Source: Euglena gracilis
Taxonomy: Eukaryota > Euglenida > Euglenophyceae > Euglenales
Assembly (NCBI GenBank): GCA_039621445.1
Contig: CP154957.1
Location: 11,241,845-11,305,844, forward strand
Length of the DNA stretch: 64,000 nucleotides
Reading direction: 5' to 3'
A program made the translations under genes and the position numbers. Below the pieces are notes generated by a model. It did no database searches and was not told the DNA's origin. It saw nothing but the letters and a program-made list of their open reading frames with translations. Shown piece after piece: positions 34,156-48,038 of the stretch; the stretch's first letter is position 1; the number at the start of each line of letters is the position of its first letter.

Positions 34156-35149
34156 CCTCCGGGGTTCGGGACAACACCTTCAGGGATTTATCCTGAGACA
34201 TCCCAAAAAAAAATCCAACAAATCCTGCAAAATCCCGACAAATTCCGACAATTACCGGCGAAATTGGTGAAGACATTGTTCCTGGCCTCCAGCCAACTTC
34301 TAAGCATTGATACAGGACTCAGGAGGTTCTGTTCGGTGTATACAGAGATTAATCTTTTCTTGACCCTGTTTCACTGCTTATCTTTGTGAGTTTTTGGGTT
34401 TTTGCTTTTGTTTCCATCTGAAAAGATGCCAAGCACAGACATCATGCGACTTCTTCAGCCCGGATTTTTTTCAATCCAATCAGTTCCTGACCGTGTTTTT
34501 TTTTGAAAGTGGAAAGTGCACCCAAGCTTCTTTTCCCTCACATGGCAATTGCATTGGGGGACGGGGTGTCGGTCCTACCACCCAGAATTTGGCATTTGGT
34601 TTCGGACTCTCAGGGGCGCTCGCTTTTTGGGGCATCTTCTTTTGGGCATTTCTGCGATTGGTTCGATAAAAAATGATTTTGCGGGGGATTTCATTTTCGG
34701 AGGCTGAGGGGTGTGCCATGGCCCTGCACACCGGGCACCAAAAAAGCAGAAGCAAAGCTGTGGACAAATGGCAAATTTACGTGTGCTGCGTGCTTCGGAG
34801 GCCCTCATGTTCAGAAGATTGAATTGCAGGCAGAACATACAAAACAGCGGACAATGGCAAATGCAAAGATTTATTTCCACCTGCGATGGCAATCGTCAGC
34901 GATACTTGAACTCACATCTCCCTCTACCAAATTGAAAACAGTTTCAGATGGTTAGATAAAAAGCCAACAGCTCCATATTCCCAAATATCCATCCATGCAT
35001 GGCCAGAAGAAAGTATTACAATCATCTCCCCCATCTTTTCAGGGGCCGTGTGATTTACCGACAAAAATCCGACCCCCCCCCCACACTGTTGTGTCGACAC
35101 TGTCTTCCCCCCCCCCTCATAGCAACCCCCTGCCTGGGGGGTCTTCCTG
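34156..35149. other. Intergenic region after GARS, no gene seen
   Basis: It has mixed base composition and a few C-runs near 35075-35120. I see no exon-like conserved reading frame and no clear element ends. Confidence 0.4.
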
Positions 35150-35775
35150 AAAAAAAAAATCCTGGTTTTGGTGCTTCGAACCGCTCCAGTGAAGTATTTA
35201 CTGGAGGAAGGGTGCCCACCCCCCATTCCCGAGCCGCTCTGGCCAGAGCTGGCCTCTGATACGGACGGGCTCGTTGCTTTCAATTCGCACCTGGGGGCAG
35301 AATTGTTTGGCCAAGTTTGGCTTCGCACATTACAAACCATCGCTGCACGATTTGAGGATACAATCGCATTCAACATCAACGTGCCTTTGCCCGCAGCCCT
35401 TCGTACGGTTGCTCTCTTTAAATTTCTTCCACGGTGCCCCCCCCTTTCAAGCAACTTCAAACAGATGGGGGGGGGGCGCTGGATGACCTTAATAGCATAT
35501 TTTCCCCTCTCCCCAAGACACAGCGATACGTGCGACAGTGGTATCCCCCCCATATTACCGTGTCTTGGGCAAGAGGGGAGATAAGATTGGAACGTCTGCG
35601 AGTGGAAATCCGAGTCATTTTGAGTCGCTATTTAGAACGAAAATTCAAAATCTGGGTTTTGGGTGACCGATTCATCAACCAAGATCCTTTAGAGAGGGCA
35701 ATTGGGAGCAACGCGCACTCCAACACGAAAATGACGCAGGCACCGCAAAGGCGTACATCCCCTAGAGAGGAGTAA
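35150..35775 (+). pseudogene. Unrecognised intronless ORF with a shift at a G-run
   Basis: One open frame reads from about 35150 (APVKYLLEEGC ... LAALRTVALFKFLPRC-like) to the 10-G run at 35467-35476. The next frame then continues without a stop from ALDDLNSIF through TQRYVRQWYPPHITVSW and LSRYLERKFKIWVLG to a TAA at 35773. Together this is about 200 aa of normal amino-acid composition and no introns. It may be a retroelement-derived protein. The family is not recognised. The shift could be a homopolymer error. Confidence 0.4.
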
Positions 35776-38700
35776 AAAAAAAGGACCGCCGATCACATGG
35801 TACCGGACTCCCACCACAAAGGAAGTGGGAGGAAGGGGCCAGGAGGGCGGAGCACAAGAAGATGGTGAGCCCGACTGGTTCCCAAAAGGCTGTGGTGCAG
35901 AGGCTTCCTTCCTTAAAGGCTGCCGTAGCCCTTGCTTGGATTAAACCTTTGTCCCCTGGAAGGGGGGGGGGACAGAGAAAGAGCAGGCGAGTCTTTTTCG
36001 ACCCGTGGTGGCACCCCTCTTTTGTCGTCTGTCCTTCCTGACCACAGTTGTCCAGGGCCCATCTTTGATTTACTGGGGGGTGGGGGAGGTTGCGACGGCC
36101 ACGGACTGTCGCCGCTGCTCCAGCCTCTGCAACTAGCGCTGTGTCTCCACCCTCTCTTGGAAGTTCTTTGAAGTGCATTCTTCATGGAAGTCCAGAATTT
36201 TTGTCGTCGCAATTGAAATATTTCTGGTAATAATTCAAGTTGAACTCGAAGCGTTGAATTATTCCTTCTTGAAGTCGAAGGCCAAAAAATGGTGGTCTTC
36301 GTGAATCCAATACTTCCCGCAAATTGTTTCAGTTTAATTCGCAGCAGTGAAATTATTTTTTCTCCCCCTGAGGTCGAAGGGCAGAATTAGGAATAAACCA
36401 ACTCCGGCAAAAAAAGCAGTGAGCAGCACCTCCGCGCACACCAACCGCACACAAGAGCAGAGCAGCCGCAAAGACAGCCGGACCTCACCATCCCATAGTT
36501 CGGAGCCCGAGCCATGGGGATTTTGCATGCTTTGCCTGCTCGACCGACTCGCTTCCAGGGGTATTCGCACTCCCCCGAGGCTGACCAAGAGGGGAGGAAG
36601 GGACACCGAGGGCGAAGCACATACACCAAGTGCCTTATTTCGCCGGAAAACAAGGCACGACCTCACTTGGGGGGGAGTGCGGAGCCCGAGGTGTCCCTGC
36701 TAGCCGCTGGGAGAGCAGAGTGGCTTTTCCACCCCCAGTTTTCTGCGCAGGATTTCCATCTGCAGAACAGCGTTTTTTTTGTGGAAAAGCAGCGCGCGTG
36801 GGACGCAATTTACGCATGTTAACTAGTGTTTTGAGCGTCAGGGGGGGAAAAGCCTGCCATTCAAAAACGCAGGGGTTTTCTTGACGCCTCGGGCTCCGCA
36901 TTGCCCCGAAGTGAGGTCGTGCCTTGTTTGCTCACTTTATGTTTGTGATTCGCCCTCGTGTCCCTCCCTCTTGGTCTGTCCCGGTGAAATGCAAAAAAAT
37001 GGCGGGGGGTTAGGCTTCAATGTAAGGGAAGGTGGGTCGGACCCCCCCCTAGAGGACTGAAATAAAGTTTCAGGGCCAGCCTGCGGGATCCCTCGGCGTC
37101 CTTAAGAAAACCCCTGGTAACACAAAAACGCAACTAAAAAACACAAATAACCGAAATGAGCACAAAAAAAACACAAAGAAACGCAAAATGATTTAAAAAT
37201 CTTCAGGAGCTCCCCCATGAAGTACACAGTTCTGCTGCGGATGATTTTTCATTTTGCATAAAACAAGCATTTTGTTGACAAAAAATGCAAAAAAATGACA
37301 CGGGGGAAAATCGGGGCCAAAACGGGGAATTTCATAATCAAAAAATCCAACAAAAATCCAAAAATTGCCAGGGGGAAAAAAACAGGAAAAAAAGCAGGGG
37401 AAAAACACAAATTTTGCCAAAATCGAAAAAACGCAAAAAAAGCAAAAAAAAACGCATTTGCGTTCCTCCCCGGAATGGGAAAAATTGACCATGTCACATG
37501 GAACAATAGACAATTCGGTTTGTGGCGATTTTCAAATGCATATATACAAAAATAAATTACAGATAAATAACAGAGAATAATAATAAATAAGGAACTCAAG
37601 ACAATAATAATAAAAAATAATAAATGAGAAATAAAATGAGAATAAAATGAGGAACTCAAGAGAACAACAATATATAATTAAAAAAAAAGAGGAACTCAAG
37701 AGACCCCTCGTGCATCCAAACGTTCCCACTGAATCAAGAAACACATTTGGCAGGCGAAAGTGGCCGAACCATGATCACAAGCACGTCAAGGCAACCTTGA
37801 CCTGCGTGGAATACCATTCCATACATTGCGCATTTGTAACATTTCGATCACTGTTGCAACCTTGGCTAAACAGATGTGTTGGTCCCAAACACAACCCCTG
37901 ACAATAAAAATTGTTCAGGCAGCATCTTGACTTTGTGTTTGTTGAAAATCATGCATGGGACTCTGATGGATCATTTGTGACACATTTCTGGCGTTCGGAT
38001 TTCGATCAACGAATCCCCTCCCACCAACCAACTACCCCCCCCATTGACTTTGGCTGACAAAGGAAGCCGGATGGAAAATGAATGTATGGGCCAAAAATGG
38101 TGCCATGGGCGAGTAGAGTGGACCGCAACATTCCGTCCTTGCGTCCTTGACGGGGGGGAATAATAGAGAACCATTGTGCCCTATTTGTGAACTTGCGTGA
38201 ACCTGCATCATTTACACTTCCTGTCTCGTCCGAGCCAACGTTGCAGCCAGCATTATAATGGGGCTTTTGCCAGGAAGCAGATTGCAATTGAAACAGGTGG
38301 AGTGTTGCTCCCCTGTCATTTCCAAACAATTGATGCTGAGACTGAGAATGGGGCACTGGCGAGGCCCAGTTTCCAGGTTCCTGAATATTCCATTAAACTT
38401 TCCACCCCAAAAGTTAATCGAGTTGGGACCTGATCACCATGACCACCTCATTTATGAAGACCTCATCCATCTCATTCCACCACCTCATTCATGGACCAGG
38501 CTTATTTTACCAACCGGGGGGGGGTTCCTTGTGCCGTGGGGTGTCTGCCCACAGCAGTTTTGGGACCCGGCGCCTGCCGACCAAGCCAATTTTCCCTTGA
38601 AAAATGGCCTTTTTCAGGCCCCCAGTGTCTTCTGCGCCAGGGAGGTTGCGATAGCACTGCCCAACCCCAAACCTGACCCCCCAGGGGGTGGGGTCGAAAA

Positions 38701-39775
38701 TGCCCAACCCTCGGGGGGGTTCAACCTTCCTTAAAAACAAGCCTACGTCATTTATGATGGTCATCATAACGTGTGGTGGTGCATGAGCAGAATGAGCAGC
38801 ACCCTCGATTTTCTCCAATTTGCAGATGAGTGAGTATTTTTAGGCTATTGGGACCAGGATGAAGCGACGGAAGGATCAATTGCTGCTGCTGCTGCATCTA
38901 AAATAGCACCCATTGCTGGAATGACTCTGCCCACTATGTCAGCGTATGGCATTCCAAACATCAGTGGCAATAGATCTGGATCTGCCACCTCACCCATGAG
39001 GCTTGGAAAAAAAAACAAATCATCATTCAGTCAGTTGTAAAGAAGCGGTGATTTTTGTGTATGTATTATGTATTTGACCCTTTTTTCCCCCTTCATGTGC
39101 GATTCATAAGTCCACAGCCAATTATGAATCAGCAGTGCATTCATAATTGGAATGCAGCTGATTTTACACGCCCACCATTATGCTGTAAGCTAAAGATTCA
39201 CGAAGGCAGTAGTTTCCTTTATGTATTTTTTGTAGCATCCACATGTATTTTTTGTTTGATGTTCCTGACAAAGACGATGGCGAATGAAGAAAGTTTTACA
39301 GAAATGAAACATACTGTCAGTTTAGATGGCTTTTGTGTGCCTTCTTTTTCTTTGCTTAAATATTGAAATCACTGGAGTCTGCGGATTCATTTGGGGTTGG
39401 GGATGTGCATCACGTGTAACACATAATTGACACATGATTGACGCATTGTATGTGTGTAGTAGAGAACCAAATGCAAAAATGTGGAACAAAAAAAACATCC
39501 CCAAACCCAGTGCACCTCAGGACACAGGACTGGGTGTCTCTGCTTCGGGTTGTTTCGCTGCTGCGGCACAACACTCACACCATGTGCAGTGGGCAGGGAG
39601 GAGAAAGCACGGTGTGTCAATCAGGGTCACCTTCATTCCACTCGCTTCTTCTGACACTCTATGCATTGCTTCCCCTCCACAAGCTTGTTTGCAATATTCA
39701 CAAATTTCTGCAGTTCACGTACAAGCTGCATCACAAAAGGGGGGATATGGCACAGACAATCAAAAGTCGGACACT

Positions 39776-39830
<55 letters not shown>

Positions 39831-42539
39831 AAATCATCACAAAAAGAAATCAAATGCAAAAAAGGGAGGAAAACACATTTGAATTATGGGATTTATAGGA
39901 AGGGCTGGAAATCCTGAGAGATGGGAGGGGGTTGGGGTTGGACCCATTCAGGGCTGTAGGGGAAGGCCTGGTGAAAGGAAGGTGGTGGTCAGGGATGTAT
40001 GGGAAGCCTTGAGGGGGGGGGGGGGGTCGGACCCCCCCTCCTGACAAGCTGACAAGGGGGCGGGGTCAGGGGGCCAGGAAAATTTTCGGCTTTGAGGACC
40101 GGTCATCAGGCCAAATTTGGTCAAAAATACCTCATTTTTTGAACCCTTCATTTTTTAGGCGGAAAGCACCAAAATATAAAAAAATGGGCAATGTGCTTAA
40201 AAGTGAGGGAAAATGGTGTTTGCTTGCTTTCCGGTGCTGTGCGCCGGAAGAAACTTTTTTGCAATTTTGGACCTGCTGAGGAGGGGGTGGGGGGTTCCAC
40301 CAGTCCGGCCTGGCCCGGCCCGACCCAGCCGGCGGCTCATCTCAGCCCGGCCCAAGCGCACAACTGGCCCTGGCAGTCTACACGAGGTGATAGGGTCCTA
40401 GGGGCTTTATTTTATGTCCCCAGTCATTTCTTCTGATTCCCCATTTTTTGGAGATATTTTAAAATTTTCGATTTTTTTGACCCAAAATGGCCCAAAAACT
40501 GATAAATCAAAGCAGGTCAAACCAGTACAGATTTGGAGCGAAACGGGCTAAAAATGGCTATTAGCCGTGGAGTTACGGGGAAATTGAACTACCCTTAGAT
40601 AGGGCGTTCCAAGGGCTTCAATTTAGGTCTCCAGACATTTCCTTTGAGTTTGCTTCATTGTCGAGATAATTTGAAAAAAGCGATTTTTTTTAACCGAAAA
40701 TCTCACCGTGGCGAAATGGCAGAGTCGAAATTGGGGGGGTTGGCTAATCCCACCCAGTTTGGACCCCTGCACGGGTGAATGTCTCAGGCCTGGTGGGGAG
40801 TTGGGGTCAAACGGGTGATTCGAAAACTAGGGATCCAGTCAATCGCGACAGAAATAAAATGGAGAGTGTATCAGAGTAAGAGCGAAGCTTACCAGGTAGA
40901 ACCCCCCCTCCCCCCCGCCGCCCCTGGAAACCTGCGGAGTATCACCATGACCCCGGCCTCATGGTTGCTTCCCATCTATGAAGGGCTGTCATCTATCCCT
41001 GCTCCCAGGTGGGGGGGACGGGTGGACCCCTCCCCACTCATCATGGCAGCCACTCAAAGAAAATTCCTTCAGCGCCAAAGGTGCCGAAAGAAAATATTGT
41101 CCTAAAAATCGGCGCCCCCGGAAATACAGGAAGGCCTGGTTTGGGGGGGGGGGGGGGGGTTGGACCCCCCTTCCACAAGGATGGTCGACCCCCGAACCAC
41201 CACCCATGAGGTTGTAGGGATTACAGACCTGGACCCATTTCGCATTGAGCTCGAACTTGATTTTGATAGAAAAATTACAAAAAAATCACAAAAAAAAGGT
41301 CCGACAGGTTTGAACAAATGAATGTGATTCTGTGTATTCTCATTCAGCGGAATCCAAAGAGGAAAAAAGCGCCGCCGCGACCCCAGCATGTTTTTAAGCG
41401 GGGATTTTCCTGGGCCATCAATTATCAAAGGGGGGGTCTCTGAGCTCTGTTGTCTTTGGAGAAAGAGCGAAGGAAAAAGGGTGGACCTCCCACCGCCCAT
41501 TCTTATCTTCGATGTGCTCTTTATCGGTCTATGGGAACAGCAGGGGGAGGGGGTGTCAGGAGAGAGATATTGTCTGTAACCAGCCCCCTTCCATGCACAA
41601 CGAAGACTCCAGATGACAAAAACAGGGGGATCGGGAGGTGCTCATAAATTTCAAAGTTTCAGCTCAAAACAAATGCAGTGAATCACCTCCCCTCCTTGTC
41701 CTTGACACGCCAAAGTACGGGGAAAGTGCGGTGGACACGAGGGGGGGGGGGGTCATGGACACGCTGTGTGGTTGTTCAGGCAGTGGGTATCAGAAGAATA
41801 GAATCAGCACCATCTGGGCATCCCGGCAATCGGAAAAGCCTCCATTTGACCCAAATCCACACCATACCATTGCTTACCGGGAGAGGGGAGTCATTTTCCA
41901 CTTTCAGAAAAAGCAGCCAGAATTGCAGTAAAGCTGGGCTCAGTGCCGAAGGTGCCAATTTTTTTTTAATTTTTGGCCCAAATCCTTTGACTGTAGCCAT
42001 TTTGGCTGAGTAGTCAGAGTGGCCGACCCAGAAACCCAGGGGCATTGGAAGCTAGAAATCCAGTCTCCCGCGACTGAAAAAAATTCCGGGAACCGGGCCG
42101 GGATCATGGTGATATTCCGCGGTTTTCATGGTCTACCGGGGAGGGCGGGGGGGGGGGGGGGCTCCAACCCCCCCTTTCCGCGGGTGGTAAGCTTCGCTCT
42201 TACCCATAAAAGGATAAGAGCTCAGCGACCCCCTGTTAATATTAGCAACCGGTTGCTGATATTTGGGTTTCCGCAGAACGGCTCATATTTAGGTGTTGCT
42301 TTCATTTGCAATGCTCTTATTTCTGCCGTTTTTACGCCGTTTAATGAAAATTCCTTCATGGCATCCAGTCGGGGCTTTATATTTGGGTTGCTTAGGGCGA
42401 GGGGTTGCTTCCATTTTGGAGGGGTCCCCTTTCAAAAACCAGGGGTCCAAACTGGGTAGGATTGGCCCGCCCCCCCCCTTCCGACTCTGCCATTTCGCCG
42501 GGGTCAAAAAATCGATCTTTCGAAAATATCTCAAAAAAA
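35776..42539. other. Repeat-rich intergenic region
   Basis: Besides the inverted repeat at 36.6-37.0 kb it holds an A-rich stretch (37260-37460), AT-rich sequence (37530-37690), a possible CAGG-type element near 38497-38745 whose ends match (CAGGCTTATTTT / AAAAACAAGCCTA) but whose target duplication is unclear, a (CAA)n array (39774-39830), and the left part of a dispersed repeat (from about 40440) that recurs at 58 kb. No gene is supported. Confidence 0.45.
36584..36982. repeat. Inverted repeat of about 100 bp with a 190-bp loop
   Basis: 36584-36693 and 36885-36982 are inverted copies at roughly 80 % identity, sharing for example ACAAGGCACGACCTCACTT and GCGGAGCCCGAGG. It looks like a fold-back remnant. 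No target duplication was found. Confidence 0.65.
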
Positions 42540-44790
42540 ACGCACATTATCTCCAGAAGCGTCCCACTTACCAAATGTTCCATGGAGGCCCTCTATCACC
42601 CCCCGTTCGCCGTTTTGGCCGCCGAAACGCCTGTCCCGTGTTCCGGCGCGCTTTTGCGGCCCAAAACGGCCATTTTGGGGGTTTTTTGGGGCCGTTTTTG
42701 GGCCAAAAAAATTGGGGTTTCCAAAATATCTCGACAATGAAGCAAAATCAAAGGAAAAATACGGAGAGCAAAAATGAAGCCCTTGGAATGCCCCGTCCAA
42801 CCATGGTTTACTTCCCCCTAACTCTTTGTGTAGCAAACGACCTTCAAAATTGATGCAAAAAAAAACAAAAGCATGCAAAAATTAATGTTACTTCAGAGGC
42901 CCGGGGGAACCCGAAAAATAGGTGTAATTTATGATTGCCGATATCAAGAATTAAAAAAATTCAGTAAACCTTGGTTGATCACAGGAGAAAATCTGGCCCA
43001 ATGTGCAAAATTTTTCTGAATCAATTCCTTTCCAGCAGAACACACAAAAAATATACCAGAAACACAAACAAAACTGCAAAATTGCCAAATTCAAAAATTA
43101 CAGAAAACCACAAAAATTCCACGGTTGCGTTCTTTCCTCCCCCACCTGCTGGTGGAAATTTTCAAAAAATTAGTTTTTCAGTAAATATCTCACAAACGTA
43201 GCACCCATCAGAGAAAAGTCTTGCCAGACTAACCCTGAGTTAAATGGGCGAGCTGTTCCACCCCAAAAGCGGGCCAAAATTGATTTTAAACATCTCGAAA
43301 TGACTGAGAAATGGGCGACCTAAAAATGAACCTCCTGGGACATTGTATCACGCGGCACACGTCAGGCCAGCTGCATACCTGGCCCATTGCAATCATTGTC
43401 TTTATTTTGTTTCATGTTTGTGTGTGTTTTTATGTTTACCATTTATTTACTTATTTTTATTGATGTTATTATATTATATTGTCCTTTTATTCTAGTTCTC
43501 CCCCTCATGTCAAAACGACAAAATTTGCGGTCTGAAACCGTGTATTGGGCTTCACACCCGAACCGGCGTCCAGAACGCCGGTTCGGACGGGAAGACGGCG
43601 TCCAGGGGACCCAAAATAAAAAGTGCCAAAAAGTGTCCAAAATGGTTTTTAGACATGTGGCAATCATATCTGGTTTTTCGACCCCCCCCTCGGCGCCCCG
43701 TTTTTAGCCTGAAAGCCATTGACTTTGGGTCAAAAACGGGTCAAATAAGTCGAAAAAAATAGAATTTTTTTTTGCCGAAACGATGTTCTTTGGCCTCCCA
43801 GACCTGGAAAAACTGTTTTTCAGCCGAAAATGAGCACCAAAACGTACCAAAAATTGCTTCCCATAACTCCGCCTCTGCCCAGCGTCCGAGCTACGTTTTC
43901 GGTTTTACAGTCAAAAAAACCGCGGGTGAAGAGCTCAGCACTATTTAAAACCTGGTTAAACAATGGTATATGCCAGACCCAAATCATGCAACCAACTGAC
44001 AAATGGTGCAAACTGGCACAAGGGGGGCAGGGAATAAACAAGAAATAAACGCTTTTTGGCCAGAAATTGGGGTATTTTGTGCAACAATTTCCAAATTTGG
44101 GGAACTTCTGAAATAAAATACCATGCAGCATGGCTGAAATCTAAGGCCATCTGCCGAAAGCCCTTGAGAAAGGCTATCGATCAATGGGCAACATGGCAGG
44201 TGAACAGTGGATTTTGGAATTTGCGAAAAGGGTCGGAAGATGCAATCGGCGATTTTCAGGGCGCTGTGCAGTGTGGCTGAGTTCTGAGGGTACCAAATGC
44301 AAGCTCATGGGGAGAGCTTTCGATTGATATGCTGCATGGCACCTAAGGTGTGGGATTTCACAAATTAGGATGTCAAATTTTGGAATACATGATCGCTGAA
44401 AATAAGCACTGTGTGCATTATTGCTGAATCCTGTGGCCATCTATCAAAAGCCCTTGAGAAGAGCTTTCAATTGATGGGTAACATGGCATCACATTTGTGA
44501 AAATTTCAATCGGCCGATCGACATCGCCATTCGCCCAAAGGAGGTCAAAGATGCTCAAAAAGGTTCAAAAAATGGGTATTTAGGGCGAAATTGGCCGTGA
44601 TTCCTTGAACGCCGGTTTGGACGTGAAGCCAGAGCCCCTAATCCACGGTTTCAACAACTGTGTTCAGAACGCTGGTTCGGGCGTGAAGCCGTGTTTCAGA
44701 ACGCCGGTTCGGGCTGCCGCCCAAACCGGCGTTCTGAAACACGGCTTCACGCCCGAACCGGCGTTCTGAACACAATTTTCGTATCAGAAG
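42540..44790. repeat. Dispersed repeat with ACCGGCGT palindromes, copy 1
   Basis: It shares long blocks with 58970-61110, for example CCCCCGTTCGCCGTTTTGGC, TGTTCCGGCGCGCTTTTG, and the segment with ATACCATGCAGC. It ends in a near-perfect palindrome (44640-44782) made of the word GAACCGGCGTTCTG and its complement. Upstream, 43550-43610 has the same word. It is non-coding. Confidence 0.7.
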
Positions 44791-45059
44791 AGGAGGGTGT
44801 TCATTGGACAAGTGCTCTGAACAGGAAAAACGTATGGTGACAAAGAAATGGGTCCAAACAGGGGGTGTTTGGATAAGGGGGCTTTGGGGAGGGGTTGAAC
44901 ACACCCAAGAGGCTGGGAGGTCGACCCCGCCACCCACCGCAGCACCATGCAAGGAGAAATTCCTTCGGCGCCTTTTGGCACCAAAAGAAAATTTTGACCT
45001 AAAAATCGCCCCTGAAATGCGGGAAGGCCACAAGGTTTGGGGATTCCCGTCATACATCT

Positions 45060-45530
45060 CTTTAAGGACCCCGGGGGGGTTGCTGGGCTAGGGCTAGAAA
45101 TTTGGGCTGGCTAGCCCGCCCCCCCCCCCGGGGGGGGGGGGGGGGGCTGGACCCCGGCTAGACCCGAACCGGGGCGAGCTGGACTGAAATCGGAAAAATG
45201 CCCAAAAATGTCCTGCAGAACACAGTTTTGAAAAAATGATGCATCTGAAACCCCCCCAAAATGCCCCAAACGCCCCCCAAACCCCATTTTTGGCCACTTT
45301 TGAACACAGTTTTTCAAAAAATTTCAGCGCTTCGCGCCGAAAAATTTTGGGCTGGGCCCCCAAAAAGGGGCTGGCTAGCTAGGGCTAGCAGCACCCCCCC
45401 GGGCGGGGAGGGGGCTGCTGCGGCTGGCTGCAGCCGCCCCCCCCCCCGGGGGGGAGAGAGATGTATGATTCCCGTACAGCTCTGGAGGGGGGGTATTGCA
45501 GTGTGACTGGGAGGGCCTTTCAACCCCCCC
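45060..45530. repeat. C/G-run inverted-repeat block with GCTAG words
   Basis: Long C-runs and G-runs around CTGGCTAGC, GGGCTAGGGCTAG and CGGCGCTTCGCGCC-like palindromes. It resembles the family interiors of the CAGG-type elements (compare 46384-46790), but the ends and target duplication are not clear. Confidence 0.4.
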
Positions 45531-46046
45531 CCCCCGCATCACACAAGTGGGAACGATCCCCGACCCCACAATTTTGGCCATTTTGACGAAAAAAATTTGG
45601 AAATAATCATACATGTCTGTTCCCCCAGGGCCAATTCATAAAAATGACCTGGGGTCTTCAACTGACCGCATTTTACTTTAGGACCCAAACTGCTTCATTT
45701 TTGGGGCATAGCATCGCAAATACATTGCCTTTCCCCTTACCCCCAACTACAAATCATTGCATTGCTACTGCAATTTTGCTGTGCGCTGAGCCGCCACTGC
45801 ACTGCAGCGAAAGCAAAACAAACAAACAAAAAATTATGACAAACTTTGGATGAATCACGAAAATCAATGACCTGGCAGAATAAATGTTGAAAGGGAGTAT
45901 GAAGTATGCAAACAAGTTTTAAATGCAAAAAAGCACAGGTGCTTAACATCGAAAAGATAATTTTAAGTAAAGCCCATGACAATATTTCGCATTGTCATCT
46001 CATTTTCATTGGGATGAACATATCATTGATGAAATAGTGCACACAC

Positions 46047-48005
46047 CTCTCCATTGTCAGACAGGTAGGCGACACTCAATTCAATATTCTCCTGCAGTGC
46101 CATACACTGCATTCTCAATGATTCCTCAGAGTCCTGGGGTGAACGGCATTGAGTGAAGCGCTGCGGTTACATCAAAACGCGTCGCCACACTTGTTGGGTT
46201 GCTTGAGTTGGACGTCCAGCCGCCCCCACATCTCCTGGAGGAAAAAAGAGCAAACCACCGACATCGGCAACGCGGCACACCGTTGTGTAGCGCTTCGATG
46301 CCCTGCGGCTGCGCTGGCCTTTGACCCGCCCAGAACGAGGAAGCCTGGGCCAATTTTGTTGTCGCCAGGCTTTTGCTTCAGGGCCCCGGGGGGGGGGAGG
46401 TACTGGCTAGCCAATCGGCTAGATACTGGAAAAAATGGACTAGCTAGGACCCCCTCCCCCCGGGGGGGGGGGGGTCCGGGGGTCCCCCCCACTGGAAAAA
46501 AAATTTTCCTCCGGCGCTACGCGCCGAGGTGAAAATGAGGTTTTTGGCTGATTTTGTTCCAAAAATTCCCAAAAATGGCCAAAAACGGGCATTTTTGGCA
46601 ATATTTGGGGGTCCCAAAAAAAAAATTTCCGGCGCTTCGCGCCGGTCACTGGGAAAAAAATTCCACTAGCTAGCCCTGCTAGCAGACCCCCCCCCCCAGG
46701 GGGGGTCTGCTAGAAATCCCACAAGCCAAATTTGGACTAGCTGCAGTCCAGCCCTCCCTGGGGGCCCTGGGGGGGGGGGTGCTGCAATCCCTTAAGCAAA
46801 AGCCTGGTTGCCGCATCAGCGGCAGCCCCGTTGAACTGCAGCAGCTTCGCCTCGGAGGCTGCGTGCTGACGGTCCACGTGCTCCTTTAGAGCCAGTGTGT
46901 GCAATTGAGCAGCTTTCCTGAGAAGAGACATGGCATGCACCATTTTCACAACACAATACACCACATTTTTCCAAATCTTTGAACCTTTGATGGTGGTGGT
47001 GGTGGTGGTGGTGGTGGTGGTGGTGGTGGTGGTGGTGGTGGTGGTGGTGGTGGTGGTGGTGGTGGTGGTGACGCGACGATGACAGAAACAATGGTGGTGG
47101 TGGTGGTGGTGATGGTGGTGTTGACAACGTCGACAACGACGACGATAGCAGCAAGCAGCAACAACATATTGTTTAATCACTGAATACTCGAGTGTGTTTA
47201 TTCCCCCCATTCCCCCAGAAATAAACGTAATTTAGTATATTTAATCCAGGGGTGAATTTGAAAAACACATGTAGATATGCACACAATTGGAACTCAATAT
47301 GAGCCTTCTGTTTGTCAATTGCGGGGATGTCATTCAATAAACTCTGCAAATGGCGCTTCAAATTCTCCTCTTCCAATTCCAACCCTTCAATACTTCTTTG
47401 GACTGAAAGAGTGGAATGGACATCACTGAATGTCGACCCTGTGTGGAGACTTTCGCAAAAAGGACCCCTCCATCACTGGCCCCTCTCAACAGGGCATGTC
47501 GTGTATCTGACTTTCCCCAGGTGGAGGATTCAAGTTCAAAAGATCTGGAAAAAGAAAAGGTGGGGTCACAAAAAAATTTTGCTGTTTTTTTTTGGACCCC
47601 CCCCCCAAAGAACAAAACCCAACCTTGGAAGAATCAGTTGCTTGCTTGGATGAGTGGGCAGATGGGAGTCAGAGGGGGTTTCCCCCTTCCCTGTTCCTGC
47701 CGAGGCAGCTGGGCAGGGCATTTTCTTCCATTTTGACTTCCAGCTTCCTTTGCTCTGGTCAAAGCTTCACCCAAAAATCAAAGTTTGAGGTGTGTGCAAA
47801 TCAGGCTTCTTTTTAAGACCCGGTGGGGGGGAGGGGGGGTCCCCCCCACCCACCCAGGGTGGCGCAGGACCCCCCTGGGGGGGGGGGACCCCCCAAAATC
47901 GGGCCCGTTAAAGGCAATTTTCAAAAAATTTCGGCGCTTCGCGCCGAAAAGGTATACCCGGCGCCTCCGGTGCGGGACCCCCGGGGGGGGGGGGGTCCGG
48001 CCCGG

Positions 48006-48038
<33 letters not shown>

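Noticed and set aside
38497-38745. A further CAGG element with target duplication
   Set aside because: The inverted ends are good, but I could not find a matching 8-mer pair, so it is mentioned only in passing.
39774-39830. (CAA)n reading as poly-Gln or poly-Thr
   Set aside because: Microsatellite only; the frames around it show no conserved features.
46113-46133. Longer exon start at 46133 (DSEESLR...)
   Set aside because: It needs phase 0, but the preceding exon ends in phase 2; the AG at 46114-46115 gives the matching phase. The alternative remains possible if there is a base error.
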